This document shows positions 37,701 through 45,311 of a stretch of DNA of 64,000 nt, piece after piece. The DNA comes from Photorhabdus akhurstii (GTDB taxonomy: Bacteria; Pseudomonadota; Gammaproteobacteria; Enterobacterales; Enterobacteriaceae), in contig NZ_RCWE01000022.1 in NCBI RefSeq assembly GCF_018448925.1, positions 1-64,000 of the forward strand. The letters are read 5' to 3'. Made by a program: the position numbers and the translations under genes. Under the pieces are notes generated by a model that searched no databases, was not told the DNA's origin, and saw only the letters and a list, made by a program, of their open reading frames with translations. Position 1 is the stretch's first letter, and every line of letters starts with the position of its first letter.

Positions 37701-40518
37701 TGTATCGAACATTGTTATTGATTGCATTGACTCAGCGCTGGCTGTCGATGAATTGCTGTCACAGATTCTTCATCTCTTAAAGTCATATCGTGCGCAAACA
37801 GCCGACAGTACTCTTAAAAATATCACTTTGCTGGTGAAATATGCCGTCGTGGTATGCAATGAAAAGAGCATTGATCCATCATCAGCGGCGGTTATGGCAA
37901 TCAGCACCGTGATCCGGCAAGAGTTTCCGGATTTATCTTGTCGTGCGATAGATGTTGGCGATATGGCAACAGATTGCGGGGCGACCAAGTTACTTGCTGA
38001 AATTGCCTATGGTGGAAGCGAGACCGTTGCGTATCGCAATAACAGAAGGTGGTGTGAGGATTTCGTTCCTTACGTGTCTTTAGCCGATCGAAATCACGTC
38101 AGTCTGAAAAAGGAAGGGACTTATTTATTGATTGGTGGCGCGGGCTTTATTGGTAAAACGTTTTCAAATTACCTCGCTAAAGAATATCAAGCTAATTTAA
38201 TTATTACGTCGCGCTCTAGTGCTTATTTGGATAATTCTTGGCAACAAATAGATAAACAGGCTTCTTCGTTGCAGTTGATCCAAGCTGATGCGAAAGAGTT
38301 AGATGCCATGTCTGAACTTGTTCAAAACGTTATTAAAGATCATGGCAAGATAGACGGCGTATTCTACCTGGCGGGAATTACAGGAGAGGCTTCACTAAGG
38401 TCTATTATTGAAACTGATAAGGCTTACATTCAGGCGCATCTTGAAGCTAAGCAAAAAGGAATTAAAGTCTTAGAGCAAGCGTTAGCGGAAATTGATTATG
38501 ATTTCTGTGTTGTTATTTCATCACTTGCTCCAATCTTAGGAGGACTTGGTTTCTATGCTTACGCTGCCGCTAGTGCTTATTTAGATGCGTTTGTCATTCA
38601 GCACAACCAATATAACCAGAATAATTGGACATTGATCAATTGGGATGGTTGGGAAGTCGCGGTAAAGAGTGACATTAATGAAAAAATTGGCACCAGTTTG
38701 TCGCACTTATTGGTAACGAAAGAAGAAGGTATCTTATTACTGGCTGATGTACTCAATTATCAAGAAAAAGACGCTTTAATTATCTCGACCGCTGATATCA
38801 ATGCCCGCATTGCGCAATGGTCTAAACCAAATCAGCTTGAAGAGCAAGGGCATGATAATAGCAATAAAGAGTATTCAGGCAGGCCAGATCTTGAATGTGA
38901 TTTTATTACCGCTGGTAACGAAATTGAAACTCAGTTGATTGGAATATGGGAAGCGTTTTTACGTATCAAGCCGTTAGGCATAGAGGATGATTTCTTCGAT
39001 TTAGGCGGCAACTCTCTTAAAGCGATCACTTTACTATCGCAGATACACAAGAGCTGTAATATTGATGTGCCATTGACCTATTTCTTCAAACATCCAACGG
39101 TCAAAGAAATTGCCGAATTTGCCGGAAGTCAATCTGAAACATCAGGGTATCAGGCGATTCAACCTGTTGCTGAGCAGGATTCATATCCATTATCTCCCGG
39201 TCAGAGACGTATCTATTTGCAACAAATGTTCGATAAAGGATCTGTTGCTTATAATGAAACCGCGGTTTTTAATATTGTCGGCCACTTGGATATAGCAAAA
39301 TTCAGTGAAACGCTACAGAAGTTAATCCAACGACATGAATCCCTTAGAACTTCGATAATATTAGTTAATGGCGAACCAAGACAAAAATGTCACAAAGAAC
39401 CCACTGTTGAACTCAAGCATATTAAATTCAATACAGCAGGATTAAATCCGCTGCAAGTTAAAGAGCAGATAAAGCAGTTAATAAAACCATTCAACTTACA
39501 TAAAGACGCGTTAATTAGGCTAATTCTTATTGAATTAAAACAATATGAATATATATTCTTCTTGGATATTCACCACATTATATCTGACGGTTTATCTCAG
39601 GATATTTTCGTGAGAGATTTTCTGGATATCTATCAGGGGATAGAATTAGCTCCTCTTAATATACAGTACAAAGATTACACTATTTGGCAAAGTGAAATAG
39701 CAAATAGTTGTAAGGTATTAGCACAAAAGGATTTTTGGTTAGAAAAGCTGAAAAACATACCAGAAATTAAACTCCCATGTGATTTTGAACGGGAAAATAT
39801 CACAGATGATTGTGGGGAGAGACTTTACTTTTATTTAGAAAATGAAACTACAGAACGATTGGTTAATATGTTCAGTAGAGATGGTGCGACCAATTTCATG
39901 ATCTTCATATCTACCTACTACTTGCTATTAGCTGATTTAACAAAGCAGACGAAATTTTGTATTGGAACGCCCATATTGGGTAGGCCGCAAAGTGAGTTGC
40001 AAGATGTCATAGGTATGTTTGTCAACCTTCTTCCAATTCCATTTGATTTTGATGAAGCAACAACTTTTAGAGATTTAGTTAACTCTGTTGCTGATGTTGT
40101 TGTCTCATCATTTGATAATGCTAATATTCAATTTGAAGAAATCGTTAAAGCAATAAATGTAAAACCAAAGAAAAATAGGATGCCGATATTCGATACCGTA
40201 TTTTCATATATGAATATTGGCATGGCTGATTTTGAAATGCCTAATTTGAAGTTAAGCCGATATGAAATAGAACAAGAAAGTTCCAGATTTGACCTGGCGT
40301 TCTTTGTTAAAGAGATCGGCGGTGGATATGAATTTAGCTTTGAATATAAGAGTGCATTATTTACCAGTGAAAAGATTAAATTTTTCATAGAGCGATATAT
40401 TGATCTGGTCAATAATATCTTAAATCATTCGGATGTTGCTATTTCTGAATACGTTAAGCATGCAGAAGTGAATTTGGATATTCCTAAAGATGAGAGTCTT
40501 TTAGAATTTAACTTTTAG
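34717..40518 (+). CDS. Hybrid PKS-NRPS: KS-AT-KR-ACP-C, unusual AT
   Basis: 1933 residues. KS ~4-430 (Cys175, His311, His348), AT ~525-830, KR ~1130-1340 (GGAGFIG, Tyr1282), ACP Ser1433, then a full condensation domain ~1480-1910 (HHIISDG 1619-1625). The AT is atypical: the nucleophile motif is GYSFGE (Ser615) instead of GHSxGE, and the selectivity motif is HAAH (710-713) rather than malonyl-type HAFH. It is therefore the best candidate to accept the hydroxymalonyl-ACP made by the upstream cassette. The terminal C domain must pass the chain to a downstream A-T partner. The half-C NRPS encoded at 45312 is one candidate. Confidence 0.92.
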   Translation: MTDSFDIAIVGMACRFPDAENPEEFWQNLISGKESIKRFTQDELLANGYKAEDINNPNFVAAKATLADYKSFDNHIFGYLKDEVDKMDPQCRLLHECCWHALEDAAYIGQNSDERIGLFAGAASNIPWISSLLKSKLTPSETFDVVNWNLPESIITRTGYRLGLNGPVVAIHTACSTSLVAIHTACQSILSGDCDLALAGGVSLTLPQESGYLYQQGMVRSADGHCRPFDINSNGTVGGSGVGILLLKPLDRAIEDNDYVHAVIKGSAINNDGQRKVGFTAPSVQGQAEVIASAQMLAGVEPEEISYIECHGTATEIGDPIEVSALSKVFGDSNHLCMLGAVKSNIGHLDEAAGVAGVIKTVMSLKNKKLAPTLHYKAPNDKLHIEETPFKVVDRPMEWAVSGNKKRIAGVSSFGIGGTNAHIILAEADEPTVLKTEAETLPNVFLLSGETPESLTNNQHNLADLLQTKQDIRLSDVAYVLQEGRVHHKYRKSVVASSCDDLIKALRKPSSQPTKASGAEHQIVFLLPGQGAQYTNMARALYDTHTEFRDIVDHCLAIASHHLGESLKERWFTDSVANELQKTKYAQPAIFIVEYALARCLMELGVQPSSLLGYSFGELVAATIAEVFSLEDAINFVIARGKLMQDLPTGAMLSIPLPVAEVNAICPAGIVVAIDNKDSCVVSGSEANIEEFAAILKKKRILTTPIKSRHAAHSPAMKQINGALQAVIAQFNLSAPKIPLISSVTGLPLTASQAMSAEYWAAQAERTVCFVKGFEHLIEKHKASIFIEVGVGRDLINLTRRYLSQDDSKEERSNVLIQLLPEEIKAPELPYSYWGALGKLWQQGVQIDWHKVRFTDNCRRIPLPGYAFDRSVFWPKEANFLNIFSNASSAIEAEKKVERKGRMSDWFYQHGWKQQPLSTSNAPSSDETTLLLRLGQPSAPTCCMESSLQRYYKKLIKIHVGNEKVFDLDGENQIRLDNQEDFNQFFKLLEQSHVSVSNIVIDCIDSALAVDELLSQILHLLKSYRAQTADSTLKNITLLVKYAVVVCNEKSIDPSSAAVMAISTVIRQEFPDLSCRAIDVGDMATDCGATKLLAEIAYGGSETVAYRNNRRWCEDFVPYVSLADRNHVSLKKEGTYLLIGGAGFIGKTFSNYLAKEYQANLIITSRSSAYLDNSWQQIDKQASSLQLIQADAKELDAMSELVQNVIKDHGKIDGVFYLAGITGEASLRSIIETDKAYIQAHLEAKQKGIKVLEQALAEIDYDFCVVISSLAPILGGLGFYAYAAASAYLDAFVIQHNQYNQNNWTLINWDGWEVAVKSDINEKIGTSLSHLLVTKEEGILLLADVLNYQEKDALIISTADINARIAQWSKPNQLEEQGHDNSNKEYSGRPDLECDFITAGNEIETQLIGIWEAFLRIKPLGIEDDFFDLGGNSLKAITLLSQIHKSCNIDVPLTYFFKHPTVKEIAEFAGSQSETSGYQAIQPVAEQDSYPLSPGQRRIYLQQMFDKGSVAYNETAVFNIVGHLDIAKFSETLQKLIQRHESLRTSIILVNGEPRQKCHKEPTVELKHIKFNTAGLNPLQVKEQIKQLIKPFNLHKDALIRLILIELKQYEYIFFLDIHHIISDGLSQDIFVRDFLDIYQGIELAPLNIQYKDYTIWQSEIANSCKVLAQKDFWLEKLKNIPEIKLPCDFERENITDDCGERLYFYLENETTERLVNMFSRDGATNFMIFISTYYLLLADLTKQTKFCIGTPILGRPQSELQDVIGMFVNLLPIPFDFDEATTFRDLVNSVADVVVSSFDNANIQFEEIVKAINVKPKKNRMPIFDTVFSYMNIGMADFEMPNLKLSRYEIEQESSRFDLAFFVKEIGGGYEFSFEYKSALFTSEKIKFFIERYIDLVNNILNHSDVAISEYVKHAEVNLDIPKDESLLEFNF

Positions 40519-40529
40519 TGGATTGATAT

Positions 40530-40558
40530 AATGGAGTGAAACCGAAACCCGCTCCATT
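40530..40558 (+). terminator. Weak hairpin after the KS-AT-KR-ACP-C gene
   Basis: AATGGAGTG pairs with CGCTCCATT (one wobble) across an 11-nt loop and is followed by TTT and AT-rich DNA. It lies 12 bp after the stop codon and 21 bp before the thioesterase start. Possibly a partial terminator. Confidence 0.4.
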
Positions 40559-40578
40559 TTATTGACATTTTTAAAAAT

Positions 40579-41310
40579 ATGAAAAATTTTATAGATATTA
40601 ACAATAGTAAAAATGCTGATGTTCGGCTCTATTTGATTCACCATGCAGGTGGTTCGCATATGCTTTATCGACCTTGGTCACATTTACTGCCGGGCTGGAT
40701 AAAGTGTATCGCTCTTGAGCTACCGGGAAGAGGCATGGGTTTTGGTGAGCCGCTCCCAGAATCTATGGAACAGGTCATCGAATTATTTTTGAATCAAATT
40801 CAGACGGATAAGCCATTTGCTATTTTCGGCCATAGTATGGGCGGCCTTATCGCGTATGAATTAACGTTAAGGTTACAGGATTTAGGTCTGTCCCCTGTTT
40901 GGTTAGGTATTTCAGCTTTCAAACCCCCGCACTTAAAAAATAAAGAGAATTTATCTCGTGCGTCATTCAATGATGATCAGTTAACCGAATATCTTGAGAA
41001 ATTGGGCGGTTCGAAGGACTTTTGTGAAGACCGTGTGGTGATGAAAATGATGTTAGATATTGTGCGGAGTGATTTTAGAATAATAGAGTCCTGGCGTATG
41101 AGTGATGCGAAAATTAGTGATAAAACGACAGTACATAGTTTTTCCGGCCTATATGACGTTGCAGTCACTCCTCAAATGATCTCTTCCTGGCAAGATTATA
41201 TAAATGGTAAATTCCTTCATAGTACTTTTGATGGAGATCATTTTTACCTTAATAGTTTTCCAAGTAGCTTGATAAATAAAATAGCAAGCGATCTGAGTTT
41301 CAATCGGTGA
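40579..41310 (+). CDS. Type II thioesterase
   Basis: 243 residues, the usual size for stand-alone alpha/beta-hydrolase thioesterases of NRPS/PKS clusters. Early motif LIHHAGGSHMLYRPW, nucleophile Ser86 in FGHSMGG, and the catalytic His221 in DGDHFYL. It normally hydrolyses stalled or mis-primed acyl groups from carrier proteins. No cis thioesterase domain occurs on any megasynthase here, so a role in final release cannot be excluded. The following gene overlaps or abuts its stop codon. Confidence 0.9.
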   Translation: MKNFIDINNSKNADVRLYLIHHAGGSHMLYRPWSHLLPGWIKCIALELPGRGMGFGEPLPESMEQVIELFLNQIQTDKPFAIFGHSMGGLIAYELTLRLQDLGLSPVWLGISAFKPPHLKNKENLSRASFNDDQLTEYLEKLGGSKDFCEDRVVMKMMLDIVRSDFRIIESWRMSDAKISDKTTVHSFSGLYDVAVTPQMISSWQDYINGKFLHSTFDGDHFYLNSFPSSLINKIASDLSFNR

Positions 41311-41315
41311 TTTAT

Positions 41316-41645
41316 ATGAAATATGTGATTATTTGGACATTGGTTTTTAGTGATAAATGGAATGCTTTAAATCGTTCTCAAAGAGAGCAATTGCAGAATG
41401 AATCGCTGCCTGAAATTCTGCTGAAGTACCATGATTTTATTAGTCTTAGAACCGTAGACTCGGAAGGGTTTTCTGCTGATTTTCAAGATATTGTCATTAT
41501 TGAGACAGAAAGCTTGGAACATTACTACTGTATGCTCCAGGATATGCGAAATACAACCGTAATATCAGATGGGTATTTGAAAATTTCCAATATATTAATG
41601 GGCATAGAAAATGCCCATGAAATATATAAGTCACATAAAATATAA
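41316..41645 (+). CDS. Darcynin-like small protein
   Basis: 109 residues from the ATG at 41316; a GTG at 41307 overlapping the thioesterase stop is also possible. The pattern of an N-terminal strand (KYVIIWTLVFSDKWNALN), an RTVDSEGFSADFQD segment and a later YYCMLQDMRNT segment resembles the darcynin family (PF17074), a ferredoxin-like alpha-beta fold without known function. It is sandwiched between the thioesterase and an NRPS gene, so it is probably co-expressed with the cluster. Whether it acts in biosynthesis is unknown. Confidence 0.6.
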   Translation: MKYVIIWTLVFSDKWNALNRSQREQLQNESLPEILLKYHDFISLRTVDSEGFSADFQDIVIIETESLEHYYCMLQDMRNTTVISDGYLKISNILMGIENAHEIYKSHKI

Positions 41646-41665
41646 TGGAATGGACGGATTAGAAA

Positions 41666-44600
41666 ATGCCTGTGAATTATAACATTGTCGCTTTAAGTCC
41701 AATGCAAGAAGGGATGCTTTATCATTCCATTGAAGAGGGCAGTAAAGATGTTTATGTGACAAACTTTACCTTAACCATTGCGGGTCTGATTGATGAAAAG
41801 AAATTAGAAATTGCGTGGAACAGAGTGGTATCGGAACATCAAGCATTACGAACGGTTTACCGCTGGAAAGGATTAAGCCATCCAGTTCAGATTATTTTTG
41901 ACAATAAACCGCTTCACATAGATTTCAGAACATTTGAAAATAATAGTTATAGGGCAGATCAAGAAAATATTAATGAGATAGTTTCTCAAAAAACTGAAAT
42001 TGACTTAGAACGTTGCCCAATCAAAATTAACTTATATAAAGTAAGCGAAGATAATTATATTCTCCATGTTCAATATCATCACATTTGCATGGATGGTTGG
42101 AGTCTGGGTCTATTAATAACCCAACTTTGGGATTATTATGATCATCCTCAATTAAAATGTGTTGGTAACATTTTTGATTATCAAGATTATATTGTTCATT
42201 TAAATAAAGTGAGGCAATGTAATAAAGCCAGAGGATTCTGGACTGGCACTATATTTCAGGACGCGGCAATGAGTTTACCAAGTAAACAAAACTTGCTCTC
42301 AAAAGGCGTTGGTAAAATTGAATGTACATTAGATAAAAATTTAATAAACGCGGTCGAGTTATATTGTAAAAATAATGGATTTACGCTGGCTATTGCAATA
42401 TACACAGCTTGGTCAATTGTTTTAGCTAAGTGTAATGATTCTGAATCCATTTGCTTTGGTACCACAGTATCCGGTAGAGATAATTTAATTGCTGGCATTG
42501 AAAATAGCATTGGTTTATATATTCAAACACCGCCTTTGTTAATTGATAATTTATCCAGTCAAATGACGCTTTTAAGCATCATGAAGAGCGTACAAACCAC
42601 GATATTGGAGCGGGATGCTTATAAAGAGTATCCAATATCTGAAATACAAAGCGTTAATAAAATAAAACATAATCTTTTTGATAGTATTGTGGTGATAGAG
42701 AATTACCCAATTTCAAAAAGGTTACAACAGATGTCAACCAGTGTGGATATTCTTTCATATACAACGTCTGAAACTACAAATTTCAATCTGAGCTTAGAAG
42801 TCAATTTACTTGATTCAGCGATTTTAAAGTTAAGTTATAATTCCGAAAAATACGAACAATATTTTATTAATGGCATCCTGAAACAGTTCACAAAAGTATT
42901 AAAATCGATAGCGTATAATGCAGAAAAGACATTATCTGAACTCTGTTTCTTAGATGAGAAAGAGTATAATCAGTTAATTATTGATTTTAATAATAATGAT
43001 GTTTCATTACCTGGGCCTGCTCACTTAACTTTCGCATGGCAGGCGGCGGTAGAAAAATATCAAGATGATATCGCCATTAGACAACAAGGTATTAGCGTCA
43101 CTTACGCAGAACTTGATGAGCTATCTAACCAAATTGCAAACAATCTCTATTCAAAAGGCGTTAAGCATCAGGAATTGGTTGCAGTTAAATGCCGTGCTAG
43201 CATTTATACGATAGCGCTGTTAATTGCGATAAATAAATTAGGTGCTGCCTATGTTCCAATCGATATATCTACCCCGGAAGAACGGGTAAACAAGATTTTA
43301 TCTAATGGTATTAAATATATTATTTATCATGATGATTTGCTCAGTTTGTCGAAGATAAACGAAGGTGGCAATCAACGACCAAATTTGGCATACTCTGAAA
43401 ATGACCTTGTATATACTATATTTACCTCAGGATCTACCGGAGAACCGAAGGGAGTGATGCTAGAACACCACACGGTTATGAACTATATCTACTGGGCTAT
43501 TAGCGCTTACCATTCAGATAGTTATCGTTCGGTTTATCCTTTGTTTACCAGTCTTGCGTTTGACTTAACCGTAACTTCTATTTGGTGCCCGCTAATTTCT
43601 GGCGGAGAAATAGAAATTATCGATAAAGAGTCATTTGAAGCGTTGCAAGATGTGGCTAAAAACCAAAATCTAAGTCATGTCAAGATCACACCTTCGCAAT
43701 TAAATCTACTCAATCAAATCTGCGATAATAACAGTTCATTACAGACGTTTATTCTCGGTGGCGAACAATTAGAAAGTAAATTGTGTAAAGAAATTACGGA
43801 TAAACTGAAACCTGGCGTAACTATTTGTAACGAATATGGCCCGACAGAAGCCACGGTTGGTTGTATGATCTATCGATATCAACGAGATCAACAAGAAAAT
43901 CCGGTTGTTCCTATAGGTAGACCGATAAATAACGCGAAAATATATATTTTAGATAAAAATTTACACCCGCAACCGATAGGCGTTCCCGGTGAGATCTATA
44001 TCGGGGGAAGAGTCCTTGCCAGAGGATATTTGAATCGGCCAGATTTAACCGCTGAAAAATTTATTGATAGTCCTTTTGATCATAAATCAAAACTATATAA
44101 AACCGGTGATTTAGCTTTCTTTAACGGTGAGGGTAACATTGAATATATCGGTAGAGTGGACAATCAAATAAAATTGAGAGGCTATAGAATTGAGCTAGAT
44201 GAAATAGCGACAAAAATAAAGTCATATGACGCATGCCATAATGCCGTTGTGATTATTAAGAGGATTCATGGAGAAGATCAACTAGTTGCTTATTACGTTT
44301 CTAGTCAGAATATTGAAGAGAATAACCTGAGGCGTTATTTATCTGAATCTCTTCCTAATTACATGGTGCCTGGCATATTTAAAGCGGTGGATGAAATTAA
44401 ATTAACTACAAATGGGAAAGTCGATTTAGCAAGCCTGCCTGATCTTGATTTAACGAGCCAAAATATTGCTGATTTAGAGGGTTCAAGCTATAAAGATAAA
44501 GTGCTTGAGGTATTCTCCTCAATTTTAGAGGTAGATCAAATAGACCTTAAAACCAGTTTCTTTGATTTGGGGGCTAACTCAATAAAACTGCTTAGAATTA

Positions 44601-44806
44601 CAAATGTTTTGAATGAGTTCCTGCCTTTCCCGTTAAAAGTTGTCGATTTCTTCACATACACGAATATGGCGACTCTTATTTCCTATATTGAGTCCGGTGA
44701 AAAACAGGAAATAAACCTGGTCAATAAAGAAGAGGCTATGTCGAGACGAGACCGACTAGCGGAACGTCGTGGAAAAATGAAGAAAAGAGTCAGTTTTACT
44801 CATTAA
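41666..44806 (+). CDS. NRPS C-A(Asn)-T
   Basis: 1046 residues. Condensation domain ~8-440 (LSPMQEGMLYHS start, HHICMDG 138-144), adenylation domain ~455-940 (FTSGSTGEPKG, NEYGPTE, Asp633 anchoring the amino group) and carrier Ser972 (GANSIKL). The pocket residues again read D-L-T-K-I-G-E-V-G-K, the asparagine code, identical to the starter NRPS. No epimerase is present, so L-Asn is expected. The C-terminal ~25 residues are Arg/Lys-rich (RRDRLAERRGKMKKRV) and look like a docking tail. The end of the last PKS (encoded at 48007) has a similar basic tail. Confidence 0.92.
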   Translation: MPVNYNIVALSPMQEGMLYHSIEEGSKDVYVTNFTLTIAGLIDEKKLEIAWNRVVSEHQALRTVYRWKGLSHPVQIIFDNKPLHIDFRTFENNSYRADQENINEIVSQKTEIDLERCPIKINLYKVSEDNYILHVQYHHICMDGWSLGLLITQLWDYYDHPQLKCVGNIFDYQDYIVHLNKVRQCNKARGFWTGTIFQDAAMSLPSKQNLLSKGVGKIECTLDKNLINAVELYCKNNGFTLAIAIYTAWSIVLAKCNDSESICFGTTVSGRDNLIAGIENSIGLYIQTPPLLIDNLSSQMTLLSIMKSVQTTILERDAYKEYPISEIQSVNKIKHNLFDSIVVIENYPISKRLQQMSTSVDILSYTTSETTNFNLSLEVNLLDSAILKLSYNSEKYEQYFINGILKQFTKVLKSIAYNAEKTLSELCFLDEKEYNQLIIDFNNNDVSLPGPAHLTFAWQAAVEKYQDDIAIRQQGISVTYAELDELSNQIANNLYSKGVKHQELVAVKCRASIYTIALLIAINKLGAAYVPIDISTPEERVNKILSNGIKYIIYHDDLLSLSKINEGGNQRPNLAYSENDLVYTIFTSGSTGEPKGVMLEHHTVMNYIYWAISAYHSDSYRSVYPLFTSLAFDLTVTSIWCPLISGGEIEIIDKESFEALQDVAKNQNLSHVKITPSQLNLLNQICDNNSSLQTFILGGEQLESKLCKEITDKLKPGVTICNEYGPTEATVGCMIYRYQRDQQENPVVPIGRPINNAKIYILDKNLHPQPIGVPGEIYIGGRVLARGYLNRPDLTAEKFIDSPFDHKSKLYKTGDLAFFNGEGNIEYIGRVDNQIKLRGYRIELDEIATKIKSYDACHNAVVIIKRIHGEDQLVAYYVSSQNIEENNLRRYLSESLPNYMVPGIFKAVDEIKLTTNGKVDLASLPDLDLTSQNIADLEGSSYKDKVLEVFSSILEVDQIDLKTSFFDLGANSIKLLRITNVLNEFLPFPLKVVDFFTYTNMATLISYIESGEKQEINLVNKEEAMSRRDRLAERRGKMKKRVSFTH

Positions 44807-44821
44807 TAAATATGGAGATAA

Positions 44822-45286
44822 ATGATAATGACTTTACAATCTATTAAAAACGTGGTCTTAACAGAGTTGAATGGCGATGTGGAGGAGATAAGAAGAGTTG
44901 TAGATATTTGGTATCTTGCTTCAATTAAGTGTCATCATTTTGTTAGCGAGAGTTTTTGGCACTCATGTAAGGAGGATATGATGAATATATATATTCCTGG
45001 CGCTGAAACTGTAGTTGCCAAATATAATGATGAAATTGTTGGATTTATCAGTTTGGTTGATAATATTTTGGCGTCAATATTTGTTCATCCTGATTTTCAA
45101 GGTAAAGGAATTGGAAAGAAATTACTATTCGATGCCTTCGGTAAAAGAAGTGATTTAGTTCTTAATGTTTATTCAAAAAATAAACTGGCGAGAGATTTCT
45201 ATAAAATGAATGGCTTTGTCGAGGAAAAAGAAGGTGTGGATGAACATACTGGTGAGTTAGAAATTACGATGAAGTGGAATGGCTAA
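44822..45286 (+). CDS. GNAT-family N-acetyltransferase (YjaB-like)
   Basis: 154 residues (ATG 44822 or 44828; a GGAG site serves either). The acetyl-CoA binding motif A is clear (SIFVHPDFQGKGIGKKLL, i.e. Q/RxxGxG/A), followed by the typical LNVYSKNKLARDFYKMNGF. It lies between two NRPS genes in the same direction with gaps of 15 and 25 bp. Zwittermicin producers carry the acetyltransferase ZmaR for self-resistance, so self-protection by acetylating the free amine of the mature product is an attractive but unproven role. A tailoring role is the alternative. Confidence 0.85.
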   Translation: MIMTLQSIKNVVLTELNGDVEEIRRVVDIWYLASIKCHHFVSESFWHSCKEDMMNIYIPGAETVVAKYNDEIVGFISLVDNILASIFVHPDFQGKGIGKKLLFDAFGKRSDLVLNVYSKNKLARDFYKMNGFVEEKEGVDEHTGELEITMKWNG

Positions 45287-45311
45287 TTAACTTTAAAGAT
45301 GAGATATTAAA

